Translations under genes and position numbers: made by a program
Notes under the pieces: generated by a model
The model's database searches: none
Seen by the model: the letters and a program-made list of their open reading frames with translations, nothing else
Told to the model about the DNA's origin: nothing
Shown here: piece by piece, positions 22,074 to 33,085 of the stretch
Layout of the letters: each line of letters starts with the position of its first letter
Numbering within the stretch: the stretch's first letter is position 1
Assembly: GCA_963693305.1 (NCBI GenBank)
Contig: OY855916.1
Span: 3,166,001 to 3,230,000 of the forward strand
Direction: 5' to 3'
Source of the DNA: Meandrina meandrites
Taxonomy: Eukaryota; Cnidaria; Anthozoa; Scleractinia; Meandrinidae
Length of the DNA: 64,000 nt

Positions 22074-24107
22074 CTACGAAAAATCCATTCTAAGCGCAAC
22101 GACCTTGCCAGTAAAGCGCTCTGATCCTAGGAAAGAATTAAAATTTCTTCCCAGTGTGAGAGCTTCAGCTCCATACATCTCCAAACGGCCTTTTACGAAA
22201 TGGCTATATTCGCTTGTTAGGAGAGGCCAGAAGCTGGACGAAGGCCAAAACGGTACCACGATAGTAGCCCTTGCCTTCTGCAGACTCAGATAGTGAACAG
22301 CACGAGCAACGAGAGGCACTGGAGGGACTACGAGGCAATTCTCAGACTCTAAATTCTGAACAAAAAAGTCAATACCCGACGCCCCCGGGTTCCAAAAGCG
22401 TGAAAAGAATCTTGGTAGTTTCGCTGTATAGAAATTAGCAAAACAGTCTACTGTATGTGGGCCCCACAGCTCTTCCAAACGAAGGAATAACTTAGGAGTG
22501 ATTTGCCAATCATCAAAATCAATAAGTCGGCTAATGTAATCCGCTTTCTCATTTTCCTTTCGCGGGATCCACTGCACCTCCAAGCGAATACTATGCTCAG
22601 CACAAAACTGGAAAATTTTAATAGCTAGCCTGTGCAGGTCTAATTTCATACTTCCCACTTCGACGATTTTTGCAGCCGACTGACTATCCGTAAACCACTT
22701 GACAAGGGAACCCTCCAAAATAGGCGCGAATGATTCAAGAGAAAAATAAATGGCAACAAGCTCCCTCCAGGTGGAGCTTTTCGAACATTCAGATGGTTCC
22801 CAAAGTCTATGACAAATGTAATCCTCGTTAAGGGTAATAACTGAACCACACCCTGTAGCACTGGCATCAGAATAAACAAAGCGTTGAGGCTTATGAGTAA
22901 GAAAACAGTTCCGAACCTTGAGAGAATTTAAATTCGTTCTCCAAAAATTTAACTCATCGATGCAGTACTGATCCAAATTGACTGCAGCGTCCCAATGCTG
23001 AACGCTCAAAGTAGACATAACACAATGCCTAGTCATGATTCTAGAGATATTCCCAGAAACAGGGGACGTAGAAATAATCTGCCCTGAAAAGGATGCTAAT
23101 CTTCGTGCCGAAATAACGAAGTCGGATTTAATAATACTGTCAATAGTAGCAACTATTTTGGCAATCCTTCTATCAACAATTCCAATGGTACCTCGAGCAC
23201 TATCCCAAGTAATACCCAACCAATCGAGTCGCTGACAAGGTTCCCATACTGATTTTTCGTCGTTCGTAACAAAGCCAGCCTTGCCGAGGTCAGTTTTAAC
23301 TGCCTTTGCAATGTGACTGCACAATTGGCGATCCTTCTCTATACCCCAGCCATCATCGAGAAAAATAGCAATACAAATGCCCTGATGTCTCCAATGCTTT
23401 TCCAAAGGCTTAAGAATTTTCGTGAAAATGTGAGGCGCAGACGACAAACCAAAAGGCAAAACGGTAAACACATAGAACTTAGTAGAATTGGTACTAGCGT
23501 GCCTCCAGGAAAACCCAAGGTAGGTTTGATGTCCCTCAAAAATTTCAATATGGTGGTAACCACTTTTCAAATCGAAGGAGAACATATAAGCTCCAAAAGA
23601 GAAGTAGGACATAGCAATTTTCCAATCTTCGTATTTGATGCGCATCTTACTCAGAAACTTATTAACGTGTCTCAAATCAAGAATGAGCCGCTTTTTGCCA
23701 TTGGCTTGAACAGATACAGTTAGAGGGTTGACCACCAACGGTGAAGAGTTAACTTCAAGCACACGATACGATTCAACAAGTTCTCGTATAGCATCCTCAA
23801 CAAAATCGGCATGGGCAAGAGAGGATCTGTTGTTCCTAAAAACTGCTGGTTCCGGAAAACTAAGAAACGGTAGCGTGTATCCTCTCTCTATAACGCTAAT
23901 AATAAATTTAGAGGTTCCGATGCATTTCCAAAATTCCAAATTTCTTCGTAGATTCCCTTTGACATTAATAACAGGCGACGAATGGTCAGTCAACTCGAAC
24001 TCAAACAATTCGTTTTCACAATGTACCTGTGCAATCTGATCCGCAACTTCTTCCTTGAACACCTCACTGCTTTCCACCGGATTGCGGTTGGACTCCCTGA
24101 CTTGCAT
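22074..24107 (-). CDS. Reverse transcriptase-RNase H of the PAT/DIRS-type element
   Basis: About 677 residues from the first ATG (MQVRESNRN); the open frame itself reaches back to 24278. Reverse transcriptase motifs in order: LILDLRHVNKFL, FSFDLKSGYHHIEI, LPFGLSSAPHIFTK and the catalytic IFLDDGWG. RNase H motifs follow: YSDASATGCG, STWRELVAIY, WFTDSQSA and WIPRKENEKADYISR, giving the D-E-D-D set. It copies element RNA to DNA. It overlaps the end of gag (stop at 24064) in another frame, so it needs its own start or a frame change. No DAM methyltransferase-like domain is visible, unlike DIRS1 itself. Confidence 0.88.
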   Translation of the reverse strand: MQVRESNRNPVESSEVFKEEVADQIAQVHCENELFEFELTDHSSPVINVKGNLRRNLEFWKCIGTSKFIISVIERGYTLPFLSFPEPAVFRNNRSSLAHADFVEDAIRELVESYRVLEVNSSPLVVNPLTVSVQANGKKRLILDLRHVNKFLSKMRIKYEDWKIAMSYFSFGAYMFSFDLKSGYHHIEIFEGHQTYLGFSWRHASTNSTKFYVFTVLPFGLSSAPHIFTKILKPLEKHWRHQGICIAIFLDDGWGIEKDRQLCSHIAKAVKTDLGKAGFVTNDEKSVWEPCQRLDWLGITWDSARGTIGIVDRRIAKIVATIDSIIKSDFVISARRLASFSGQIISTSPVSGNISRIMTRHCVMSTLSVQHWDAAVNLDQYCIDELNFWRTNLNSLKVRNCFLTHKPQRFVYSDASATGCGSVITLNEDYICHRLWEPSECSKSSTWRELVAIYFSLESFAPILEGSLVKWFTDSQSAAKIVEVGSMKLDLHRLAIKIFQFCAEHSIRLEVQWIPRKENEKADYISRLIDFDDWQITPKLFLRLEELWGPHTVDCFANFYTAKLPRFFSRFWNPGASGIDFFVQNLESENCLVVPPVPLVARAVHYLSLQKARATIVVPFWPSSSFWPLLTSEYSHFVKGRLEMYGAEALTLGRNFNSFLGSERFTGKVVALRMDFS

Positions 24108-25241
24108 ATGGCTTGTATGCGCTGTAGGAATAACCGGGGGTTGAACCGGATCCACGGTAGGCCTGTTTGGCGCCTGCCCAACTGCGGCTACAGTCTCTTG
24201 CCCAATGGCCGAGCTGGAAACATCTGAAGCACCTTGCGCGGTCAATGCTAGTCTCTCTACCGCCTGTGAACAAAACAAACATAAGCAGTATCAGGCATGG
24301 AAAAAACAGACAAATTACGCACACAAATCTGAGAAAGGGAGGGCGGGTGGGCTAATGCCGTACAGGACAACGAAAGAAATAGAAACACAACAGTGTAGGG
24401 TCGCAAGCGAGAGAGAGCGAGTGAAACTGTCACTTAGGTTTAAATAATCAGTAACGACCAATCACAACCTCCCAAAAAGTGTGAAACAAAAAGAATGCAA
24501 AGAGGAACGCAAAGCTCAAATACCAGCGGAAAATATATTTACGTTCTAATTCACTACGTTCAAACGAACGTAAATTATTTACCACTTAAATATCCGCAAA
24601 CCAAGCACAATCAATGATGGTGGATCGCATGCGGACCCTAACAGGCTAGAGAACAAACAAAGTATAAAATGGAAAGACACAGAATACAAAAATAACGAAA
24701 ACTCACCACGAAAAAGCTGCTGGTCGGTCGTGGTCGACGGGCCTCTGAACTTTTTCTCATTCCCGCGACGACCTTGAGGACTCTGTCTTCTCTTGCGGCT
24801 TGCCGCCTCCTTGGCTCTCTTTAAACGTTTTTCGTCCTCGGAACCAGAGGCTAACTCGTCCGATACATACTCGTCTACGACTTTCCAACCGTCGGAACTC
24901 TTGTCCGCTATGCGAATTAATTTCTGGCGTTTACGGATTAATTCTTTGCCCTCGCTTATCAAATCTTCCGTCTCCTGGTTTCTAGAAACGTTTGCGGAAC
25001 GCAATCTGTCGAAAATTGCATCGATCTCTGCATTATGCTCGAATTGTTTCTGATTAACTTTGAACTTCATTTGCGTAACTTGCTTATCTAACTTTGACTT
25101 CGATTCAAGTTGTTTTCCTTTCTCCTCCAATTTCACTTCCAGATATGACTTAAACATGGAAAAGACTTCGTCGACGATGGGCGAATGATCTTGACTCGAT
25201 GAACCTCCATCGTGAGCTACTCCGCCTTCAGGGTTCGGCAT
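24064..25241 (-). CDS. Gag-like protein of the retroelement, spliced
   Basis: Exon 1 (25241-24707) starts MPNPEGGVAHDGG and is charged and helix-rich, with an EEKGKQLE-type coil around residues 35-110 and a basic stretch KRLKRAKEAASRKRRQS. Exon 2 (24263-24064) carries a CCHC zinc knuckle, CFRCFQLGHWARDC. The donor CGTG/GTGAGT and the acceptor TTGTTCACAG/GCGG join in phase 1 to a frame of 244 residues. The intron (24706-24264) contains the B1-A2 repeat junction. Gag-like proteins package the element RNA. An in-frame extension upstream of the ATG lies in repeat A1 and is probably leader. Confidence 0.75.
24360..24642 (-). repeat. Internal B1-A2 junction of the split direct repeats, inside the gag intron
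   Basis: A2 (24360-24538) matches A1 (25252-25429) with one extra A; B1 (24539-24642) matches B2 (19960-20064) with one missing G. A2 and B1 touch without spacer. The block lies wholly in the 443-bp gag intron, so it does not interrupt the spliced gag frame. Confidence 0.85.
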
Positions 25242-25251
25242 TTTCAAATTT

Positions 25252-25429
25252 GTACAGGACAACGAAAGAAATAGAAACACAACAGTGTAGGGTCGCAAGC
25301 GAGAGAGAGCGAGTGAAACTGTCACTTAGGTTTAAATAATCAGTAACGACCAATCACAACCTCCCAAAAGTGTGAAACAAAAAGAATGCAAAGAGGAACG
25401 CAAAGCTCAAATACCAGCGGAAAATATAT
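25252..25429 (-). repeat. Split direct repeat A1 (element 5' end and leader)
   Basis: A 178-bp sequence beginning GTACAGGACAACGAAAGAAA on the plus strand and ending AAAATATAT at the outer edge. It precedes the gag ATG by about 10 bases, so it should contain the promoter and leader. Confidence 0.8.
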
Positions 25430-26016
25430 AAAAGAACGGACAATGTCCGGACCAGGGGCCGTCCGTACCAAGGGACACATACTGTAGTGGAAATTATAAA
25501 GATAGTCTATCGAAAAATGTTCCGAAACAGTACATCAGAAATGTTTATTTTTTTTACGACAACAAATGGATTACTCATTTTCACCCGGTAAAGATACGGT
25601 ACACAGTAAATTTGAGTAAAATAAAAACAGGTCAAGTGTACTACACAGCTGATTTATTAAACTGAATCATCTACTGATATTTACTATGCTATATTTTCAA
25701 AGCACAGATCATGTGATAAAAAAAATAGAACAATCAAAGATCTCGTTTCCGGATATCTTTTTTATCCTAAGCGGGATAAGAAATAATTGAACACTACATC
25801 ACTTGTCTTTTTTCCTAAGCTTTCCTTAATTAATTAACAAGCTATCACAGGCATCAATAACAACAAAACCGACCATATTTGTTCTGCAATGACAATATGT
25901 GTTTTGGTTTGAAGACGACGGAATCTAAGGCTCCGGCTAAACAATCAAACATTTTCATTTAACATTTTTCTCGATGGACGATGTTTGGCCATTTAGCTGG
26001 AAAATCCAACTGATAT

Positions 26017-26822
26017 ACCACACTCCTTTTTATAAGAACCTTTCTGTAAGAACGTTGAGGCTGAAATTTACCAAAATTTTAAGAACCTGCTAAGAAAATA
26101 CCCCAGGCTTGGAGTTGGGGAACGTCTTTATTTTGCCCATTTGTTTCAATTTCCTGTTAAATGAGCAGTATAAATAAATGCAAAACGGTGCTCTAACAGT
26201 ACACTTTTAACGGATTCTGCTAAAAGTTTGAGCAATGAGTGCAAAAATTATTAATTACCAAAAATCCACGCAAAACACGGTAACATATTGTATACTATTT
26301 GAAACATCTCACTGTATAAATTCATTTCTATAAGTGACCCCGCGGTTAAATTCTAAAGCATCAAAGAGAGTGTTAATGTCAAACCTTGTAAAAATGCTTA
26401 AAACGCGTGTTTTTGTTTTGAACTGATGTGAAACGACCGTTTTAACTAAAACATGGATAACTTCAAATTCCTTTTTTTTCCTTCGTGGGGTCAGCTTGAG
26501 AGCTAAAGTTTCGACATGTTCTTTTTTTAACTGCATTCAAACTGTTACCCTGCTATGATCTCTTTTTGGTATCATTATTTTTGCCATTATTGCTCGAATG
26601 TCCCCAGAAACCGTCTTACTCAATGCTTAAAAGGAAATACCTTAACATTAAAAATGCTGTTTTCTTATTGCATGATACATTATGTAGAACATCTCAGTTT
26701 TTGCAACTTTGAGTTATGACATGTAACTTAACAACGTCTTAAGAACGTTTTCAGCCTCAAATCGTAGAAAAAAGGACGCTCAGCCCCAGCCCCAAAATTA
26801 GACGTTGTTATATAAAAAAGTG
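26017..26822. mobile_element. Old insertion of about 806 bp in the flank of gene D
   Basis: Recognised by comparison: the paralogous flank at 8791-8815 reads straight through CCGATATTGCATTAG, while here the same sequence is split after TGATAT and resumes TATTGCATTAG. Ends ACCACACTCCTTTTT and AAAAAAGTG are imperfect inverted copies, with TAT at both sides. Holds TAAGAACC-type repeats and no domain-bearing frame. The minus-strand frame at 26309-26536 is not convincing. Upstream, 25430-26016 has no gene. Confidence 0.6.
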
Positions 26823-27070
26823 TATTGCATTAGAACGTTTGATCGTTTAGCTAGATGGAGCGATTTAACAAATCAATTTAATGGTTTGATATTGGCGCCA
26901 CATGCTACCTTTATGCCAGCAAACAGCAACGTGAAAACGCAATTTTTTCTTTCAATGAATCATACTCTATAGCCCTGTAACGACTTTAACAATTTACTGA
27001 TCAACTGTTAAAATATAAACTGAAGTGTGATTGTTATAAATTTAAAGTTCCGTCACGAAGTTTAAGATTG

Positions 27071-30000
27071 TTACTTTTCAAAGCCAAAAACTTCCAATTC
27101 ACTGAGAGTAAAGTTTTGATTTCCTGTTAAAAATGTGGCAGCATTCTGACCTGTTGGACACTGGTAAGCGTTGTTCAGGCTTGACGAGCAGTTGCTGGAA
27201 TTTGGTGCATTGGGAATACAAAGATCATGGCCATCGCTACCTCCAAATACTGGCCCAAACCTACTGTTGCAACAGATAGCATATTCTTCGTGTCCAGCCT
27301 TCAAAGGCATCTTTGTTGGTGGCAGACCGCTTGGGTTGACAAGACTGAACAGGAACGATGCTGGTGCTCTTTTGTAATATGAAGAACCTTATCAGAAAAG
27401 AAACGCGATCAATTAAATTCAGTGCTCAGAATGAATACAACGCCTTGAATCATTAAAAGTACTAGAACAAATGGAAAGTAAATAACGATTTTAAACGTAA
27501 TGCCCCTCCTTAAGAAGGTAAATAAAACTAATTCGCTTGGCCGGTTTGTTTTCCTATTACAGACCACGTGATATTCTCTAGAGAATTGTTCGTTTATTCA
27601 TCTAAAATTTATTCATTCATATACACGCGACTATTTGAAAATTTGAAAGCAGAAATTCTTATTGCCAAACTCAGAATACTGTGAACACCTGAAATATTTC
27701 AGGAATGTTGATTGTGTAGTGACCAATCACAATGAAATTCTGGAACACTCAAGCAAACCTCAAAACCACAAACTAATAACCGTTGCTATTTGCGGTTTAG
27801 TTTTCTCACGCCTGATTGGCTTTTCCTTGCAACACAATAACATTCCATTAATATTTCTGGTGTTCACGGTTTTCTGAGTTTCCCAGCAAGAGTATCATCA
27901 CATGATCTGTAATGGGGTAACAAAACGCCCAAGCGAAAAAGGTCAAAAATAACGTGGCTGCTCATCTAGAACTTTGGCAACAAAACATATGCTAGTACCC
28001 AGGTAATTTTCTGCTCATTAAAGCAAAATTTAAATTTTCCGGCTTTCTATTTTTGGGGATTGGGCAGGTGGTGTTTGGGGTACCAAAATGGTCCTAGGTT
28101 TGGCTTGGGGGGACTGTTGAAAAAAAATGGTCTTTTAAATCATGAAATCCATGAAGTGATCACCCCAATTGATAAATTACGAGGGTTTTTGCCACTGGTG
28201 GTTGGTATATCTCACGAAATAAATATGCAACATTTATTATTCCACCATTGCGCCATTTCACCATATTAGGGGCCTCTTCATATGAGCCCGGTGGACCATC
28301 ACTCTAATTTCTTTTGTAAAAATTCCGATGTGTTCATATGAGAACGCGGGCCAGCCCGGTTACTGATATCTCGGTTTCTGCAATCGAGATCTCGGCAACC
28401 GGGATGAAAATTTACCCATTATGGACACTCCAGCCCGGTTACCGGAGCGAAAATGTTTTGACAAATTAGCTTCGCTTTTGCAACAGGGCGGCCAAAATGG
28501 CATAATTTTGCCTTGTATACATTTCGAATTCAAAAGTATTTGAATTAGCTTTATAAGTAAAGTTACAAGAGTCGACAAAGCTATGATAGTTGCAAACAAT
28601 ACAAGTTCATGTGGCGACATTTTGCATTCTCGTCCCCAGAGCCCACGATCCTTCTGGACTGCTCCAGGGACACCTGCAACACCAGAAGTCCGCGATTCAC
28701 TGACTCATTGTCAAATCTAAATAATCTGATTGGCTGGGAAACGCAGAGTGTCAGTACTCTGCGCATGTTCAGAAATTGGGAGCGGCCAGAGGTCTCGATC
28801 TCTGGCGCAGTCCAGAAGGATTGTGGGCTCTGGGGACGGGAATGGACATTTTGGTTTTGTTTCTTGAATCTCATCCTGGTCGCCGGGCTGAAATTTCCCA
28901 TATAAATGAACAGACGACAAAATTCACCCCGGTAACCGAGCCAGCCAGATTACCGGGCTCATATGAACAGGCCCTTGGTCAAGAATAAACACGTTATCAC
29001 GTACACTGTAGAACAGGGCAAAAATAAGGAAACCGGGGTAACAAAATGGACGGACTAAACGACCCAAACTTTCACTAATGGTGGAATAATAAATCCCTTG
29101 TTCGATGGTTTAACATATAATACGTGCGGACATTTTGCTCATTGCTCATATTTTTCCTCGCCCCTACGGAGCTCGGAAAAATACTACGCAATTCGCAAAA
29201 TATCCACCCGTAATATATGTTAAACAATCGAATAAGGTATATTTACCTTAAAATCTTACAAAGGGAGGCTCTAGTTTTATTGTTGCGTATATCGTGGACT
29301 GAGCGGTACTCAAGGAGCATTTAATATCAATTTCGCGTTTCCCGACCGTTGGTCTTGGGGGAAGCGTGCTCTGGGAACGAGATTGCTTTAAGTCTGGTTT
29401 AAAGGGACACTATCACGAAAATGTTTTGGCTTTTTTAGTAAAACGGCACCAAAATTACGACTTAGTCCTTTCAGCCATGCAGGAAATGCTCCTAGAACGT
29501 AAAGGAAAGGATATGACCGTAAATAGTTTCCATCAATTTTTCCAAACCACAAGGACAGTCAGGCTAACTTTTTCAAGTTGAGATCAAAAGCTCCCGATGG
29601 TATCACAGTGACATCACTCTATATTTAGCTTCAGTACACTGGTATTAATTTTAGAGACCACGGCACTGACTGACTGTTAAATTTTTGAAGTTATACTCGT
29701 GACAGTGTCCCTTTAATTATAAGACATACCATCCCAATGTTTCTCGGTATATCCTCCAAGTATGTTATTTCCACTCTTGACCACTGTCACAGTTGGTCCC
29801 TTGTTGTCACAACAAGAGTGAAAGTTGGAAGCGGCCCACCCATCACGAGAAGCGCGGTACAACAAGATGTCACTGGCGTTCTTGAGGGCCCCGGTGTCCT
29901 TCAACCAGTTCATCAATGGTTGGCATTGATCTGATGACAGGATCACAGAATCCTTGAATGATTTTGGCTGGGGTTCTACTGTCAGCTCATTAATTATTCC

Positions 30001-31802
30001 TTCAACTTGATAAAATTTGGCCTCCGCCAGTATCTCTCTTCGAACAACCTCATCTTTTGGCACAATAAGCTCTCCAGTGCGAAGATAATTTAGGATATAC
30101 CGGAAGTGAGTTCCATCGCGATCAATGAAGTAAGATCCATCCTCGCTTGGCTTTGTGTCAAACCTTCCCGAAAACATGGCGTGTAACATCGAACCTGAGA
30201 TAAATATGATAACACAAGCTATATTCAGTAAGAAATCCACCAGTATTCAGCAGATATTCACAACAAACAATGATAAGAATGCAGGGCCATTTTTGAAGCA
30301 AGGTAATTTGGCGGCTCGTCAGTCGAGCTGAGTGTTTAAGGGGGCTTTGGCACCGATTTTAACAGATTTTTGAACAGCGAAAATTTATATTTGTGTCGAA
30401 GGAGACCAAAAAATAATGGTCCATTTTTATTAACAATTCATGCTATATTAGAGCACCTGGACTGTTAACAAGCATCTTTGGCCGCGGATGGCTAGGATGG
30501 AAATGGATGCAACTTGAAAAGTTGAGGATTAACTGTTCAAGTTGTTTCCGCGCATCTTCAACAAATTGATATTTATAGCCATAAATTGATTTCTATCCAC
30601 AAATTAAGGTTATATCTTCCTGTAGATGTCCAAAGATAATGTTCTTCATGAGTTAAGTTGCCTACCACTAATTTCAGAACAGTTTAGACCAAAAATCTGT
30701 AGATTAAAGAACGAGTAACTAAATCAGTGGCTCGACGGCTCGTCAGTTGTTTTCAAGGATAAATGAACGAGCTGGGTTAATATATTTAGGCACAGGTCGC
30801 CCAGACGTTGTATTCGAGGTATATTCACAAGGTATATTCACGTGTAGCGCGCTTGTTCCCCCCCCCCCCCACCCCCCCGGGGGGGAGGTTCGGCTATTGG
30901 ATTAAACAACGAGGTATATTCATGTGAAGCGCGCTTGTTTAACGACTGGCGAGCCGACGAGACAACTAAAAATATATCTTTTAAAAAAACGACTCCCGAG
31001 CCACCGGGCCAGTTGAATTATATATCTTAGGCCTGTTCCAAACGTCGCGCTACTGCCGTGCCGAACTAAATTAAAGAATTAAATTCGACTTAGGCGCGGC
31101 GATAGCACGACGTTTGAAACCATTCAGTTCGGCAGGCTGAATTAAGTTCGGCACGACTATTTAGCACGGCAGAGCTTGCCGTGCCGCACGGCAGTAGCGC
31201 GACTTGGTTCCAAACGGCGTGCTACTGTTGTGCCGAACTAAATTCATAAATTACCTCAATGTATTTTAAGCTATTTTGCAGCTTGCAGTTTGTTTTGTTG
31301 TTTCTGATATAATTTTAATTTGGCGCGACTGCATTAAATTCGACGTTTGAAACCATTGCCGTGCTATCGTCATGCCACTGCCAGGCCAAATTCATTTGAG
31401 TTCGGCACAGCAGTAGCACGACGTTTAGAACAGGCCTTAGAAACGACTGACGAGCCGCCGAGTCAACTTAGTTTGTATAGCTTCAAAAGTGGCCCTGTAT
31501 TCTGTAGTTTTACGGATGTAAGTTACTGTAGTTTCAAAACGAAAGTACCTACCTGCATCTTTTGTCAGGGTTTCCAGGCTGGTCGAGAAAAAGTGGCCGC
31601 CGACATTAAGTTTCACCATTTTCGAGAAATGAACGTGCTCGAGCTTCTTTGCTGCCTCATCAAGAGCCTCCTTCTCCAAACGAACTCTCTTCGTTTCGTG
31701 TTTCAGTATTTCGAAAGCTTCTTTTATGTAGTTGTGGACTTTCTCGAGAGCTTCATCGCCAGGAGTACTGTTTTCTTTCTCCGAGTTATGTGATGAAGAC
31801 AT
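27071..31802 (-). CDS. BTB(KCTD)-TLDc protein, copy D (three exons)
   Basis: Exons 31802-31553, 30194-29730 and 27387-27071 join in phase 1 to 343 residues, starting MSSSHNSEKENSTPGDEAL. Order: charged coiled-coil lead, KCTD-type BTB (MVKLNVGGHFFSTS, YFIDRDGTHFRYILNYLRTG), short linker, TLDc (LLYRASRDGWAASNFHSCCD, LGGYTEKHWD, ASFLFSLVNPSGLPP, GPVFGGSDGHDLCI, LSELEVFGFEK). Exon 2 has two extra codons (EPQPKSFKDS) compared with A and B. Donors GTAGGT and GTATGT and acceptors TATCTCAG and TGATAAG are seen; the last is a purine-rich but usable site. Both introns are filled with MITEs (31030-31436; 28269-28974 with 28625-28844). Open throughout; with A and B the best candidate for a working member. 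Confidence 0.85.
28269..28974. mobile_element. Inverted-repeat element, Harbinger-like, in intron 2 of D
   Basis: Ends GGGGCCTCTTCATATGAGCCC and the complement of GGGCTCATATGAACAGGCCC are inverted copies, flanked by TTA and TTG. Inner blocks of CAGCCCGGTTACCG recur on both sides. TTA-type flanks and GGGCCT ends suggest PIF/Harbinger. The MITE 28625-28844 is nested inside. A truncated relative is at 5203. Confidence 0.65.
28625..28844. mobile_element. 220-bp MITE nested in the element at 28269, 9-bp target duplication
   Basis: Same family as the insertion in copy C: ends CATTCTCGTCCCCAGAGCCC and the complement of GGGCTCTGGGGACGGGAATG. GACATTTTG is repeated on both sides (28616-28624 and 28845-28853). 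No coding capacity. Confidence 0.85.
31030..31436. mobile_element. Harbinger/Tourist-like MITE (407 bp) in intron 1 of D
   Basis: Ends GGCCTGTTCCAAACGTCG and the complement of CGACGTTTAGAACAGGCC, flanked by TTA on both sides (31027-31029 and 31437-31439). The inside is built from inverted copies of GTCGCGCTACTGCCGTGCCG. TTA duplication and GGCCTGTT ends fit PIF/Harbinger. Confidence 0.75.
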
Positions 31803-31845
31803 CTTTGGAGCTAATAACACTGTCTTGAACACTGTAAACACTAAA

Positions 31846-31993
31846 GAATAACGACGAACTCGACTGTTCCGACTGAATTGTCTGAACTTGATTCTCGGAA
31901 ATTTCCATCAATAGCGGAGGCAATGAATATTCATCTTTTATTGATCACACAACAATTGTCACGTTACAGGTCACGCGAAACTACAACGTGGCG
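31846..31993 (-). promoter_or_regulatory. Conserved upstream block of gene D
   Basis: Matches A and B: ACTCGACTGTTCCGACTGAA, GATTCTCGGAAATTTCC, ATATTCATC, GTCACGTTACAGGTCACGCG. GGAAATTTCC here is a close match to a Rel/NF-kB site, less complete in A and absent in B. From 31994 to 32464 nothing else was recognised. Confidence 0.55.
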
Positions 31994-32464
31994 CAAAGGT
32001 GTGACCCAACTATTGACTGGAAATGACTCCCGCTATAAGGGAATTACGGACTTGTTTTGACTCTCGATAAAGTGGACACCATGAACTTCTCATGTAACAT
32101 AATTACATAAAATAGCAGTCTGTTGTTCGTCATTTGTTAGAAGGCCCTTCAAAAGACTTCTGGAATATTTAATTTTGCAAAAATTCCTCTAGTAGCTATA
32201 TAACAGACTTTGTTTTTCACTTCAGCTTGCGTCTTTACTTTCAGACTCTTTACGACAGAGCAAACCCTCATCCTCCATTTTTAACGGTTTCTTAGCAATT
32301 TCACAACCGTTGATAAGCCCGCCACAGTCTATATTATTTAACACATGTTAACGGCACTTTTTTCTCACACCCTGCTATCACGGACACTTAACGACGTACC
32401 GAGCACGTCCCCTCTAACGAGAGTTCACTGTACAAGGAGTACGTTGAGCCAAGCCTTTGACTTC

Positions 32465-33085
32465 TAGGCACGTGATTTAACTGGAAGTCCAAAATTTCCT
32501 AATTTGGTACTCGCTAAAATTTGTCTCCGTCGGTCAAATTGGTAATACACGTAAGAATACATAACGGCTTGCTATAGAGTATGGTAGTTCTTTCTGAGAT
32601 GCCGGTATTTTCTTTAAACAGTTCTTACCAGACATTTTCTTAACTGTCTGTAACTGTAACTGTTCTTCCTTGGTGGCCAAGTCCGCCATAACTTGTTTTT
32701 TGCTTTTGAGTACTTCTCCTATTCCAAGATTTTTTCCTTGTGTTGTGTCACCGTGGCCCTTGGAAAGTTGTTACCGAATCCCAGCCAATTTCACTAGCTC
32801 GATTTTCCTCTTTGACCAGGAACAATCTTTTCTAAATCCATTGTTTTTGTTATGTGTAGAAAAAAGCCACAACAAGAACTGAGTGTAAATGCAAAGTTTT
32901 AATAACGTTCAGTTTCCCTGGCAAGCTAATTCAATGCTGCATTACGAGTTATGAAGTCATTTTGCACAGTGTTGCAGCAGCAGAATGGCTTTATTACATA
33001 CAACAATGTCAAAGTTTTTCCGCTATCTGTAACAATGTACGAACAAACCCCATCACATCCATTACACGCTTTCACCGATCATCAT
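32465..33085. repeat. Duplicated upstream flank shared with gene B
   Basis: Paralogous to 15525-15950; the part after 32840 is the most alike. Inside, 32580-32840 is present only here. Confidence 0.65.

Larger units (their letters stand above)
19960..25429 (-). mobile_element. PAT/Ngaro-type tyrosine-recombinase retrotransposon (5.47 kb)
   Basis: Order in the element's own direction: repeat A1 (25429-25252), gag, reverse transcriptase-RNase H, tyrosine recombinase, repeat B2 (20064-19960). A second set, B1 (24642-24539) directly abutting A2 (24538-24360), lies inside the gag intron. A1/A2 and B1/B2 are direct repeats, each pair differing by about one base, so the copy is young. Split direct repeats with an abutting internal pair are known for PAT- and Ngaro-like elements and fit replication through a circle. 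The flanks join to a paralogous unoccupied sequence at 7155-7185 with no target duplication, as expected for recombinase-driven insertion. Confidence 0.85.

Noticed and set aside
30855..30895. Poly-C/poly-G hairpin as a regulatory element
   Set aside because: Simple homopolymer runs next to each other; nothing beyond base composition supports a function.
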